From positions 1-64,000 of the forward strand of contig NZ_BMGC01000003.1 of the NCBI RefSeq assembly GCF_014639795.1: 64,000 nt of DNA. The letters are read 5' to 3'. Origin of the DNA: Gordonia jinhuaensis. Lineage in GTDB: Bacteria; Actinomycetota; Actinomycetes; Mycobacteriales; Mycobacteriaceae. Both the position numbers and the translations under genes were made by a program. This document shows positions 54,365 through 62,070 of this stretch, one piece after another. Numbering within the stretch: position 1 is the stretch's first letter; each line of letters opens with the position of its first letter. Under the pieces are notes generated by a model. It searched no databases, was not told the origin of the DNA, and saw only the letters and a program-made list of their open reading frames with translations.

Positions 54365-55965
54365 GGCAGAAGCCTCCTCAGGCGCCGACGGGAACCGCCG
54401 GAAATGATCTGGCGTGCGACGAGATGGCCTGATCCCCCACCGAGGCCCGGCCCCGGATGGGTGGCCGCCCCGATATGCCACAGGCCGTCGATGTCGGTGC
54501 GATGGCGACCGTGTGAGGTGATCGGACGCCAGCGCAGATTCTGGTCGATCTCGGCGCTCCCGCAGTAGGGATCACCACCGACCGCATTGTGGTTGTGTGC
54601 TTCGAGGTCCGTCGGCGCGATGATGTCGCGTCCGAGGATGGTTCGCTCGAATCCTGTTGCCAGCTCGGCTATCTGGGCGATGACACGGTCGGCATAGGCG
54701 GTGCGCACCTGTTCGGTCCAACCGTCGGATGTGTCTATCTGCGCCGCGGCATCGCCGACCGGCGTATACGGGACCTCCTGAAGCTGGATCCACAGCGTCG
54801 CCTTGCCCGCTGGTGCGCGCGACGGGTCGAGCACGCATTGCTGGCCGATGACCACGGTTGGCCGGCGTGGCAGCAACCCCGCACTCGCCTCGGCGCATGC
54901 GACGGCGATGGAAGCGGCTCCCGCGGTCAGATGGATCAGCGGGACGGCCCCGAGCCGTGCGTCATCCCATGGCACCGGTGTGTCGAGAGCGAGATGGATC
55001 TGCATGGCGCCCCGACCGAATCGATACGACCGCGCCGCCGCGCGCGTCCGCTCGTCGACGGTGCCTGGGGCGAGCAGCTGTGTGTAGAGCGCCTGCGGGG
55101 TGACCGAGGCGACGACGCCCAGACCTGCGCGGTACTCCTCGTTCGCGGTGCGCACCGCCACTGCCCGGCCGTCTGCGATCACGATCTCGGTTGCCGCGTC
55201 GCCCAGGACCATCTGCGTGCCGTGGTCGGCGAGAATGCGATGAAAGGCGTTCACGAAGTTGCGCGCTCCGCCTTCGACCACCGGTAGGCCGAACTGATGC
55301 ATCGTGCCCGCCATCACCGGCAACATCACGCCGCCGGTTGCCGAATCGGGGGTCAGCCCGGCGTGTAACAGCCACGGCGACCACAGCCGGTCGGTCTCCG
55401 AACCCGAGAACCGAGACTGGAGAAAGCTCCGTCCCGACGACAGTGCTTCGCGTACGAGATCTTCCGTGGCGGATCGCTGGGATCGGATTGTCGAGACGGC
55501 CAATGCCGCAAGTCCTCGTCGATCGAGTTCGGTGCCGAGAGCGCCGAACACGGCCGGTCCGTGGACGTGTAACTCGGTGAGCATCGTCCGATATGCGTCC
55601 GCGTCGGATGTCTGGTCGAATCCGGCGACGGTGCGCTCGGGGTCGCGGTAGGCGATCGCCGCACAGCCGTGCGAGTTCACCCCGGCCGTCAGTGCCTCGT
55701 CGGTGTTGCGATATCGCAGGCCGCGTGCCGAGAGTTCCTCTCCGAGCGCACCGTATGCGGCCGACGACACGAACAGTGGGTGCCACGAGGAGTAGGTGTC
55801 GTGGACGAATCCCGTCACCGTGCGCGGGCCGGAGTCGATGAATCCACCCAGTGTCCGGTTGCGTTCGATCAGGGTCACCGAGCGACCGGCGAGGGCCAAT
55901 TCGGCGGCGGCGACGAGACTGTTGATGCCGGAACCGATCACCACCACATCACTGTCGCGGCTCAT
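54361..55965 (-). CDS. FAD-dependent oxidoreductase, phytoene-desaturase-like
   Basis: 534 residues. The FAD/NAD-binding Rossmann motif is VVVIGSGINSLVAAAELALA, followed by GRSVTLIERNRTLGGFIDS; the C-terminal FAD contact is DGLWHIGAATHPGPGLGGGS, exactly as in phytoene-desaturase-type enzymes. Its substrate is unknown. Carotenoid genes are absent from the window, and the protein is bracketed and overlapped by catabolic genes (both junctions four bases), so it probably oxidises or isomerises an intermediate of the same pathway. Confidence 0.85.
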   Translation of the reverse strand: MSRDSDVVVIGSGINSLVAAAELALAGRSVTLIERNRTLGGFIDSGPRTVTGFVHDTYSSWHPLFVSSAAYGALGEELSARGLRYRNTDEALTAGVNSHGCAAIAYRDPERTVAGFDQTSDADAYRTMLTELHVHGPAVFGALGTELDRRGLAALAVSTIRSQRSATEDLVREALSSGRSFLQSRFSGSETDRLWSPWLLHAGLTPDSATGGVMLPVMAGTMHQFGLPVVEGGARNFVNAFHRILADHGTQMVLGDAATEIVIADGRAVAVRTANEEYRAGLGVVASVTPQALYTQLLAPGTVDERTRAAARSYRFGRGAMQIHLALDTPVPWDDARLGAVPLIHLTAGAASIAVACAEASAGLLPRRPTVVIGQQCVLDPSRAPAGKATLWIQLQEVPYTPVGDAAAQIDTSDGWTEQVRTAYADRVIAQIAELATGFERTILGRDIIAPTDLEAHNHNAVGGDPYCGSAEIDQNLRWRPITSHGRHRTDIDGLWHIGAATHPGPGLGGGSGHLVARQIISGGSRRRLRRLLP

Positions 55966-56840
55966 GACGCGGTGTGACTGTCCACTGACGCGGTATGACT
56001 GTCGACTATGGCCAACACCCGTGCCGGACTGCCGGTTCCGCCGACAATCGGCAGCGGACTGACGACGATCACCGCGCCCGTGGCGGGGAGTCGTCCGAGA
56101 TTGCGCAGCGAGGTGAGGCCGTACTTGTCGTTGCCGAGGAAGAAGTTGTGCACCGGGAAGGCCGGATCGAATCCGCCGGCGAGTCCGGCGTCAACACCCA
56201 CCGTCTCCACACCCAGCCCGGCAACGGGTCGTTCGGTGGCCAGCCACCGGGCGCAGTCGACATCGACACCCGGTGTGTGGGAACCGTTGTCGTCGGTGTT
56301 GAGGAATTCGGTCGCGCTGTGACCGCGTGTCTCCCACCCGGTGCGCAGCAGCAACCACACACCGTCGGTGAGTCGGCCATGGGTCTGCTCCCATTCTTCG
56401 ACGTCGGTGACGGTCAGCAGGTAGTCGGGATCGGCGGCCACCTGTGCGCGCAGATCCATCACCGCAGCGGGCGCGATCAGACGTGTCACCGGTATCTGGG
56501 ACACATCGTGACCATCGCGTCCGGTGACCCAGTGGATCGGTGCGTCGACGTGTGTACCGATGTGCTCGCCGGTGTGAATGTTGTTGTGCCGCCAGAATGG
56601 TCCCGGCTCGTTGTAGGCACTGACCTCCTCGAGGCTGAAGTCGATCAGGTTCACGAACGGGGCAGGCAATCGCAACGCCGGGGTGGCACTGCTCAGCGGG
56701 GTGGTGAGGTCGACCACGTCGAGAGTGCCATCTCTGAGCGCGTCGGTGAATGCCGACAGCTCGGTGCGGGCGGTGTCGTGAGTCCCGGGTGTGTGTGCCC
56801 CCGGTGTGTGTATTCCGGTGGTGGTCACGGCGTCGGACAT
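55962..56840 (-). CDS. Cyclase-family hydrolase, probable isatin hydrolase
   Basis: 292 residues from ATG 56840, which has AAGGAG eight bases upstream. The metal motif HTGEHIGTHVDAPIHW (about residues 91-106) is that of the cyclase/kynurenine-formamidase family, with His, His and Asp as ligands, usually Mn or Zn. LLLRTGWETRG and PVHNFFLGNDKYG fit too. Isatin hydrolase belongs to this family and opens isatin to isatinate. Kynurenine formamidase is the alternative, but no kynurenine-pathway gene is near, and the StyA genes favour isatin. A seven-residue repeat (VDSHTAS twice) ends the protein. Confidence 0.8.
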   Translation of the reverse strand: MSDAVTTTGIHTPGAHTPGTHDTARTELSAFTDALRDGTLDVVDLTTPLSSATPALRLPAPFVNLIDFSLEEVSAYNEPGPFWRHNNIHTGEHIGTHVDAPIHWVTGRDGHDVSQIPVTRLIAPAAVMDLRAQVAADPDYLLTVTDVEEWEQTHGRLTDGVWLLLRTGWETRGHSATEFLNTDDNGSHTPGVDVDCARWLATERPVAGLGVETVGVDAGLAGGFDPAFPVHNFFLGNDKYGLTSLRNLGRLPATGAVIVVSPLPIVGGTGSPARVLAIVDSHTASVDSHTAS

Positions 56841-56938
56841 GTCGTCTGCTCCTTCACGAGTGGTCAAGACGGTGGCGTTTCTGGCAGGTGGCGTGTGTGC
56901 GTGGTGAAAGGTGTTCGGGTGAAACGACTGTGTGCGGT

Positions 56939-58681
56939 TCACGTGTAGTCGGGGTGGGTGGAGACGAGCCGGTACCCCCCGGAGTGGAAGACGAGCGGAT
57001 CCCCACCGGGTGCGGTGAAGTCCTCCACCTGTCCCAGGACGATCACGTGATCGCCGGCGTCGACGTGCTGGACGGTTCGGCACTCGAACCGGGCGACGAC
57101 GCGATCGAGCAACGGCACTCCCGAATCGCTGAGGGTGTAGGCCACGCCGTCGAATTTGTCCGGTGAGGGAGTGGCGAATTGACGCGAGAGGTCATGCTGG
57201 TCGGCGGCGAGGATGTTGACCGCGAATCGACCCGCCGCATGGAAGTCCGCCAGACTCGGCGCTGTTCGCGCCGGACAGAACGACACCAGCGGCGGATCGA
57301 GGGATACCGAGGTGAACGAGTTGGCGGTGATCCCCACCTTGCGGCCCTGCGGGGTGACCGCGGTGATGACGGCCACACCAGTGGCGTAGTGCCCCAGTGC
57401 GCGGCGCAGTTCACGGGCGGTGAACCGTGATCGTTCCTCACGACGCGCCGACTCGATGAGGCGTTCGGCATCGGCGGGGCCGAACCACCACCCCTGTACG
57501 GTGCGTGGATCGTCGAATCCGCGGACCACCGCATCGGCGAGCGTGGGCAGCCCGTCGGCTTCGGCGAGGACCTTCTCGACATGTGCCGGAATTCCGGACA
57601 ACACGCTGTTGGTCCACGAGACCGACCATTGACCCCAGCCGCGCCAATACTTTTCGAATGTTCGTCGCATCCACGAATCGTCGAACGGCTGGCCGCCGCG
57701 CGCGACAATCGCCTGGTGGTAAACGAACGCACAGTGAACCGCATTGTTGCTGCCCTGGCCGGTGACCGGGTCGTTGAGCACCACCGCATCGGCCATTCCC
57801 ATGACTCTGCCGCCGCTGTTCAGCGTGGCGACAGGCCTGCGTACAACCGGGGTCACGGTGCCGTGCAGGAACCCGTGGGGGTCGGTGATCTCGCTGGCGC
57901 CCAGGCGCTCTGCAACCTCGGGGAAGTACGCGTCGGCAGCTGAACGTATGTAGTCGAGATGGGCGAGAGCACCCTGCGGCGGAGTCGCCGGCGCGAGCGG
58001 ACCATCGAGGGACGCCTCGATCAGGACGATATGACACGGTCCGCCCGCGGCCAGTGCGGGCATCGTCAGACATTCGCCGACGCCCGCGACGACGGTCATG
58101 GTGAGGTCGGCTCCGCTGGGATCGGGTTCCATACCGGTCACATAGACCATCGTCGCCACGCGTTGCGGGTCGGTGAGCACCGACCGGGCACCGTCCACCG
58201 GGAACAGTTCGGCGAGAGCGTTCGTCCCGGTGGCGACGACGGTGAGGTCATGTGTCGCCTGTATCTCGGCGAGCTCTGCAGGCCCAACCTCCGAGATGGA
58301 CAGGGTGCCACCGAGATCGACGAAGTCGTCCATCCACTGCGCGCACTTGAGTCGCTGATCCACCGACGCGGCATGATCGTCGAGACTGCCGACGAGGTGT
58401 ATCGGGGCATCGCCCTGTGGAGTGGCTCCGGGTGGGCAGGCCAGAGTGATCGACATGCGGCCGATCTCGGGGACCACACCCGGCCAGTGATCGAGTCCGA
58501 GATCGGCTTCGAGCGCCAGCGCGGAGGAGAACATGCATTGACTCGACAACACCGGGCCGTTGCGCACCTGCTCTGGTGTGCGGTCGGTGACCACGGTGAC
58601 GTCGTAGCCGTCGCGTCGCAGTGCCAGTGCCAGGAGTGCGCCCGACTGTCCGGCGCCCACGATCGCGATCGTGGGACTCAT
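56939..58681 (-). CDS. styA2B: StyA2B-type flavin monooxygenase fused to flavin reductase
   Basis: 580 residues. The N-terminal 415 residues are a styrene/indole monooxygenase: IAIVGAGQSGALLALALRRD (FAD-binding Rossmann), SQCMFSSALALEADLGL, and VLNDPVTGQGSNNAVHCAF. The C-terminal 160 residues (about 420-580) are a flavin reductase: FTARELRRALGHYATGVAVI, ANSFTSVSLDPPLVSFCPAR, and the GDH of HVDAGDHVIVLG. The fusion makes its own reduced FAD, as StyA2B of Rhodococcus opacus 1CP does. It overlaps styA1 by four bases. Substrate: styrene, indole or a related aryl compound; context favours indole. Confidence 0.92.
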   Translation of the reverse strand: MSPTIAIVGAGQSGALLALALRRDGYDVTVVTDRTPEQVRNGPVLSSQCMFSSALALEADLGLDHWPGVVPEIGRMSITLACPPGATPQGDAPIHLVGSLDDHAASVDQRLKCAQWMDDFVDLGGTLSISEVGPAELAEIQATHDLTVVATGTNALAELFPVDGARSVLTDPQRVATMVYVTGMEPDPSGADLTMTVVAGVGECLTMPALAAGGPCHIVLIEASLDGPLAPATPPQGALAHLDYIRSAADAYFPEVAERLGASEITDPHGFLHGTVTPVVRRPVATLNSGGRVMGMADAVVLNDPVTGQGSNNAVHCAFVYHQAIVARGGQPFDDSWMRRTFEKYWRGWGQWSVSWTNSVLSGIPAHVEKVLAEADGLPTLADAVVRGFDDPRTVQGWWFGPADAERLIESARREERSRFTARELRRALGHYATGVAVITAVTPQGRKVGITANSFTSVSLDPPLVSFCPARTAPSLADFHAAGRFAVNILAADQHDLSRQFATPSPDKFDGVAYTLSDSGVPLLDRVVARFECRTVQHVDAGDHVIVLGQVEDFTAPGGDPLVFHSGGYRLVSTHPDYT

Positions 58682-59904
58682 GACGCGACCGGCTGGAGGT
58701 ATTCGGCGGCAGCGAGCTGCGGATCCATGAACCAGTTGAAGAAGTCCCGGGGATCGTCGAAGTCATTGGCGAAGCGGCGGGCGATACGGCGATCACCGGC
58801 CGCGCTGCCGAGCAGGGCCAGCACGTGTTCAGGAGGCGGCGCGAGCAGTGCGTTGGTCCACCCGACCACATATTTCGCGTAGTCCCAGTACCGTTCGAAT
58901 GTCTCGGACATGAAGGCCGCGTCGAACGGTGCCTCTCCGTGCTCGAGGATGCTCGCCAGATACGACGCCGCGCATTTGCTGGCGTTGTTGCTGCCCTGGC
59001 CGGTGATCGGGTCGTTGAGCACCACGACGTCGCCCATACCCAATACCGCGGCACCCGAGGGAAGGGTGGCGACGGGATGACGGATCGTGGGGGCAAAGCG
59101 CCCGGCCAGTACGCCGTTGGAATCGGTGAGTTCAGCTGCTCTGGTGCGTGCGGACTCCCACGGTGTGAAGGTGTCGACCACCCACTTGGCGCGGTCGAGA
59201 TGTTCAGACGGTGAGGTGACGTCGCTCCAGCAGTCCATCGGACCGCCGGGCACACCCTCCATCACCATGATCTCGCATGGGCCTGTGACGGTCAGCGCGG
59301 GGAAGACGAAGTACTCGCCGATGCCGGGGATCAGGTTGAAGGCCACCGAGGTGAAGGGTTCGCGCGGTGTCATCCCGGTGACGTAGGTCAGGGCAAGTGC
59401 GCGCGCGGGTGCGGTGAAGGTGGATCGCTGGTCGTCTCGGGTGAACAGCCTGGCGATCTCGCCCTTGCCTGCGGCCACGATGACCAGGTCGGATCGGAGG
59501 CAATGACGCTCGAGCGCAGCGATGTCCGCGGATTCCAGAACGAAATTCCCTCCGCGTGTGATGAATTCGTCGATGAACCGCGGCATCTTCACGCGCTGGT
59601 CGACAGACTGCGCCGGCAGGTCCAGACGTGACTGCCAGGAGAACGCGGGCTGGCTCTCGGGTCCGGGAACCGCGAACCCGATCCCCTCGACGTTCGGACA
59701 CTCGGTCTTCCAGAAGTCGAGTCCCAGTGCTGCTTCGCGCGCCAATGCCGAGCCGAACATGCACTGACTGGAGGTGACCCGTCCGCCGGCGATCTGATCA
59801 GGTGTGCGATCGGAGACCACCGTGACGTCATAGCCGTTGTCCAGCAGTCCGATTGCGAGTTGAAGACCGGATTGTCCGGCTCCGATGATGGTGATAATCG
59901 ACAT
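58678..59904 (-). CDS. styA1: StyA1-type styrene/indole monooxygenase
   Basis: 408 residues from ATG 59904, the usual StyA length. FAD-binding motif ITIIGAGQSGLQLAIGLLDN, the family-typical SQCMFGSALAREAALGLDFW, and VVLNDPITGQGSNNASKCAA with the flavin contact. It has no reductase domain and so depends on the fused partner encoded next to it. The pair corresponds to the StyA1/StyA2B system. The frame extends upstream to 59994 into the region of the SDR gene, but those residues are not family-like. Confidence 0.92.
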   Translation of the reverse strand: MSIITIIGAGQSGLQLAIGLLDNGYDVTVVSDRTPDQIAGGRVTSSQCMFGSALAREAALGLDFWKTECPNVEGIGFAVPGPESQPAFSWQSRLDLPAQSVDQRVKMPRFIDEFITRGGNFVLESADIAALERHCLRSDLVIVAAGKGEIARLFTRDDQRSTFTAPARALALTYVTGMTPREPFTSVAFNLIPGIGEYFVFPALTVTGPCEIMVMEGVPGGPMDCWSDVTSPSEHLDRAKWVVDTFTPWESARTRAAELTDSNGVLAGRFAPTIRHPVATLPSGAAVLGMGDVVVLNDPITGQGSNNASKCAASYLASILEHGEAPFDAAFMSETFERYWDYAKYVVGWTNALLAPPPEHVLALLGSAAGDRRIARRFANDFDDPRDFFNWFMDPQLAAAEYLQPVAS

Positions 59905-59960
59905 GATTCGGTATGGCTTTCTGTGGCGGGGATGGATGGGGGCGGGATGGGGGAGTGTGG

Positions 59961-60818
59961 CTACTGAGCAAGTAGCGGGATGGCGGGCTCGCACCCCTCG
60001 GGGCCGATGACCGAGTAACCGCCGTCCACTGCCCAGTCGGCACCGGTGACCACCGAAGCGGAATCAGAGACGAGGAAGGCGATCACGTTGCCCACCTCCG
60101 TCGGCTCACCGACTCGTCGAGTCAGATGGAAGGGTGCGGCAACGGCATCGGTCTTCGCGCGGTCGCCCTGCGAGAGTTCGCGCATGATCTTCGACCATGT
60201 CCAGCCGGGGCTGACGGAGTTGACCCGGATGTTGTCGGTCGCATAGTCCATCGCCATCGACCGGGTGAGCTGCACGACTGCCGCCTTACTCGCCGGATAC
60301 ACCCAGCGACCGGTCTGGGCGATCTTGGCGGAAATGGAACCGAAGTTGACGATCACCCCACCACCGCGCGAGACCATATGGGGGCGAACAGCTTCCGACA
60401 GGAGAGCAGCGCTGACGAGGTTGACGTCGAGGGCTTTCAACCAGTCGGCACGCGTTGTCGCCGAGCCGTCGTCGACGTAGGAACACGCGAGGTTGACGAG
60501 GATGTCGATACCGCCGAACGTGTCGGCGGTGGTCGACACCAGTGTCGCCAGCGATACATCGTCGGTGAGATCGGTCTGGGTGAAGACGATCCCAGAGTCG
60601 GTGTCGGCGAGACGTTTTCCGCGGTCGGTGTCGATGTCGGCGACGACAACCGATGCACCTGCGGTGCACAGACTCGCGACGACGCCCCACCCGATGTCGG
60701 TGGCTCCTCCGGACACGATCGCCACCCGGCCGGCCAGCGGGGCCGCGGTGTCGTCTGAGTGCGCTTGTGGCAGCGATGAAATGGTCGGCGATGAAATGGT
60801 CGGCGGTGAAACTGTCAT
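59961..60818 (-). CDS. Short-chain dehydrogenase/reductase
   Basis: 285 residues from ATG 60818, with GGAG six bases before it. A Ser/Thr-rich N-terminus with an ISSPT repeat (residues 6-18, coded by a tandem repeat) precedes the Rossmann domain: VAIVSGGATDIGWGVVASL, where Asp replaces a glycine of TGxxxGIG. Catalytic residues are Ser in NFGSISAK and Tyr/Lys in YPASKAAVVQL. In indole gene clusters (iif/ind) an SDR oxidises the first hydroxylated product to isatin. First gene of the operon here. Confidence 0.87.
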   Translation of the reverse strand: MTVSPPTISSPTISSLPQAHSDDTAAPLAGRVAIVSGGATDIGWGVVASLCTAGASVVVADIDTDRGKRLADTDSGIVFTQTDLTDDVSLATLVSTTADTFGGIDILVNLACSYVDDGSATTRADWLKALDVNLVSAALLSEAVRPHMVSRGGGVIVNFGSISAKIAQTGRWVYPASKAAVVQLTRSMAMDYATDNIRVNSVSPGWTWSKIMRELSQGDRAKTDAVAAPFHLTRRVGEPTEVGNVIAFLVSDSASVVTGADWAVDGGYSVIGPEGCEPAIPLLAQ

Positions 60819-61056
60819 CGGAATCTCCGTTCGGTGCACCGAGGATCACGGCGGCGTTGTCGGGGTGATGGACGATCACGCTAGGAACGACCACGTGGCG
60901 GGTCTATGCGCGAAGCGCACGGAGTATCCGAATTGCGTTGGCGTGAGAAGAGTTGACGATGGCGAAGCATGAGCGGAACGCAGTCTTAACACGATTTCGT
61001 GACGGAAGTCAGAAAAGCGCAGTAATCTGGCGGCATCACCAGGGAGTAGTAGCGCC
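60819..61056. promoter_or_regulatory. Divergent promoter region of the indole-type operon and its AraC regulator
   Basis: Between the SDR start and the AraC start (238 bases). The inverted repeat TGCGC-GAA-GCGCA stands at 60906-60918. TTGACG at 60952-60957 is a plausible -35 element for the AraC gene. The AraC ATG is preceded by AGGGAG. AraC-type operators are usually tandem half-sites here; I could not settle on one. Confidence 0.4.
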
Positions 61057-62067
61057 ATGACCGTAGTGCCTGACCCCGCCCCCGCGTATCCGTCATCCAC
61101 GACCCCGCTCGGGCGATTTGCCCTCGCGCGATCCGGCGATGTCGATGATGCGCGGGCGACTGTCGCCAACGCATTCTGTCGCCATCAACTCGCTCCGCTC
61201 GAACGCCACGAGCGGTTCGAGGCTCAGTTCAACGGTGTCGCGCTCGGCGCGGTCGGGGTCTACTACCTCGACTACGGCAGTGCGGTTCGGATCGATCCCA
61301 AGGAACTCGACGACTTCTACCTCGTGCAGATCCCGTTGTCGGGGCAGGCGAGGATTCTCGGGCGAGGATGGGAGGTGGAATCGAGTCCGGCGGTGGCGTC
61401 GGTTCTGCAGCCGGAGTCCCCCGTCTCGATGCGCTGGCTCACCGGCAATCGGCAGCTCCTGGTGCACATCGACAGCGCCGCACTCCATGATCGACTGCGT
61501 CGTCGGCTCGGTCGGACTCCACGTCATCCGATCCGATTCGACCCGGCGATGCGGCTGAGCGGGAACACCGAACGCGCCTGGGTGCGATTGGTGCGGACAC
61601 TCGTCGAATGCGTCGATCTGCTGGGCGTCGAGTCCGAGAACCTCGCTGTCGCCGAACTCGGCAACACGGTGATGAATCAGCTGTTGCTCAGCCAGGCCAA
61701 CAACTACTCCGCCGAGTTGCACGCACCCGCCGCGGCTGCTGCTCTGCCCCGGCCTGTACGACGTGCGGCCGACATCCTGGCCGCGAGAGTGGGTGAACAG
61801 ATCGCCATCCCCGACATCGCCGATGAGGTCGGTGTCAGCGTGCGCGCACTGCAGGCGGGTTTCCGTACCCACCTGGGCACGACGCCCTCGGAATACCTCC
61901 GGGCATTACGGCTGCGGCACGCCCATGCGGACCTGACCGCGGCTGATCCACTCACCGACACCGTCTCCGACATCGCTGTGCGCTGGGGCTTCACACATCT
62001 CGGCCGGTTCGCGGCCACCTACGGGGCCGAATACGGGGAGAGTCCGGCGGTGACACTGCGTCGCTGA
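61057..62067 (+). CDS. AraC-family regulator, probable activator of the operon
   Basis: 336 residues. The C-terminal AraC domain (about 235-336) has both helix-turn-helix motifs: IPDIADEVGVSVRALQAGFR and VSDIAVRWGFTHLGRFAATY. The N-terminal sensor domain (AraC_binding_2 type) includes FYLVQIPLSGQARILGRGWE. It is divergent from the operon, the position of the AraC regulators in iif/ind indole clusters. The effector is probably indole or a downstream product. Confidence 0.9.
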   Translation: MTVVPDPAPAYPSSTTPLGRFALARSGDVDDARATVANAFCRHQLAPLERHERFEAQFNGVALGAVGVYYLDYGSAVRIDPKELDDFYLVQIPLSGQARILGRGWEVESSPAVASVLQPESPVSMRWLTGNRQLLVHIDSAALHDRLRRRLGRTPRHPIRFDPAMRLSGNTERAWVRLVRTLVECVDLLGVESENLAVAELGNTVMNQLLLSQANNYSAELHAPAAAAALPRPVRRAADILAARVGEQIAIPDIADEVGVSVRALQAGFRTHLGTTPSEYLRALRLRHAHADLTAADPLTDTVSDIAVRWGFTHLGRFAATYGAEYGESPAVTLRR

Positions 62068-62070
62068 TGG

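Noticed and set aside
54365-54481. N-terminal extension of the ThDP enzyme frame
   Set aside because: It overlaps the FAD-oxidoreductase gene and is Arg/Pro-rich; ATG 54364 overlaps the upstream stop as in the neighbouring junctions.
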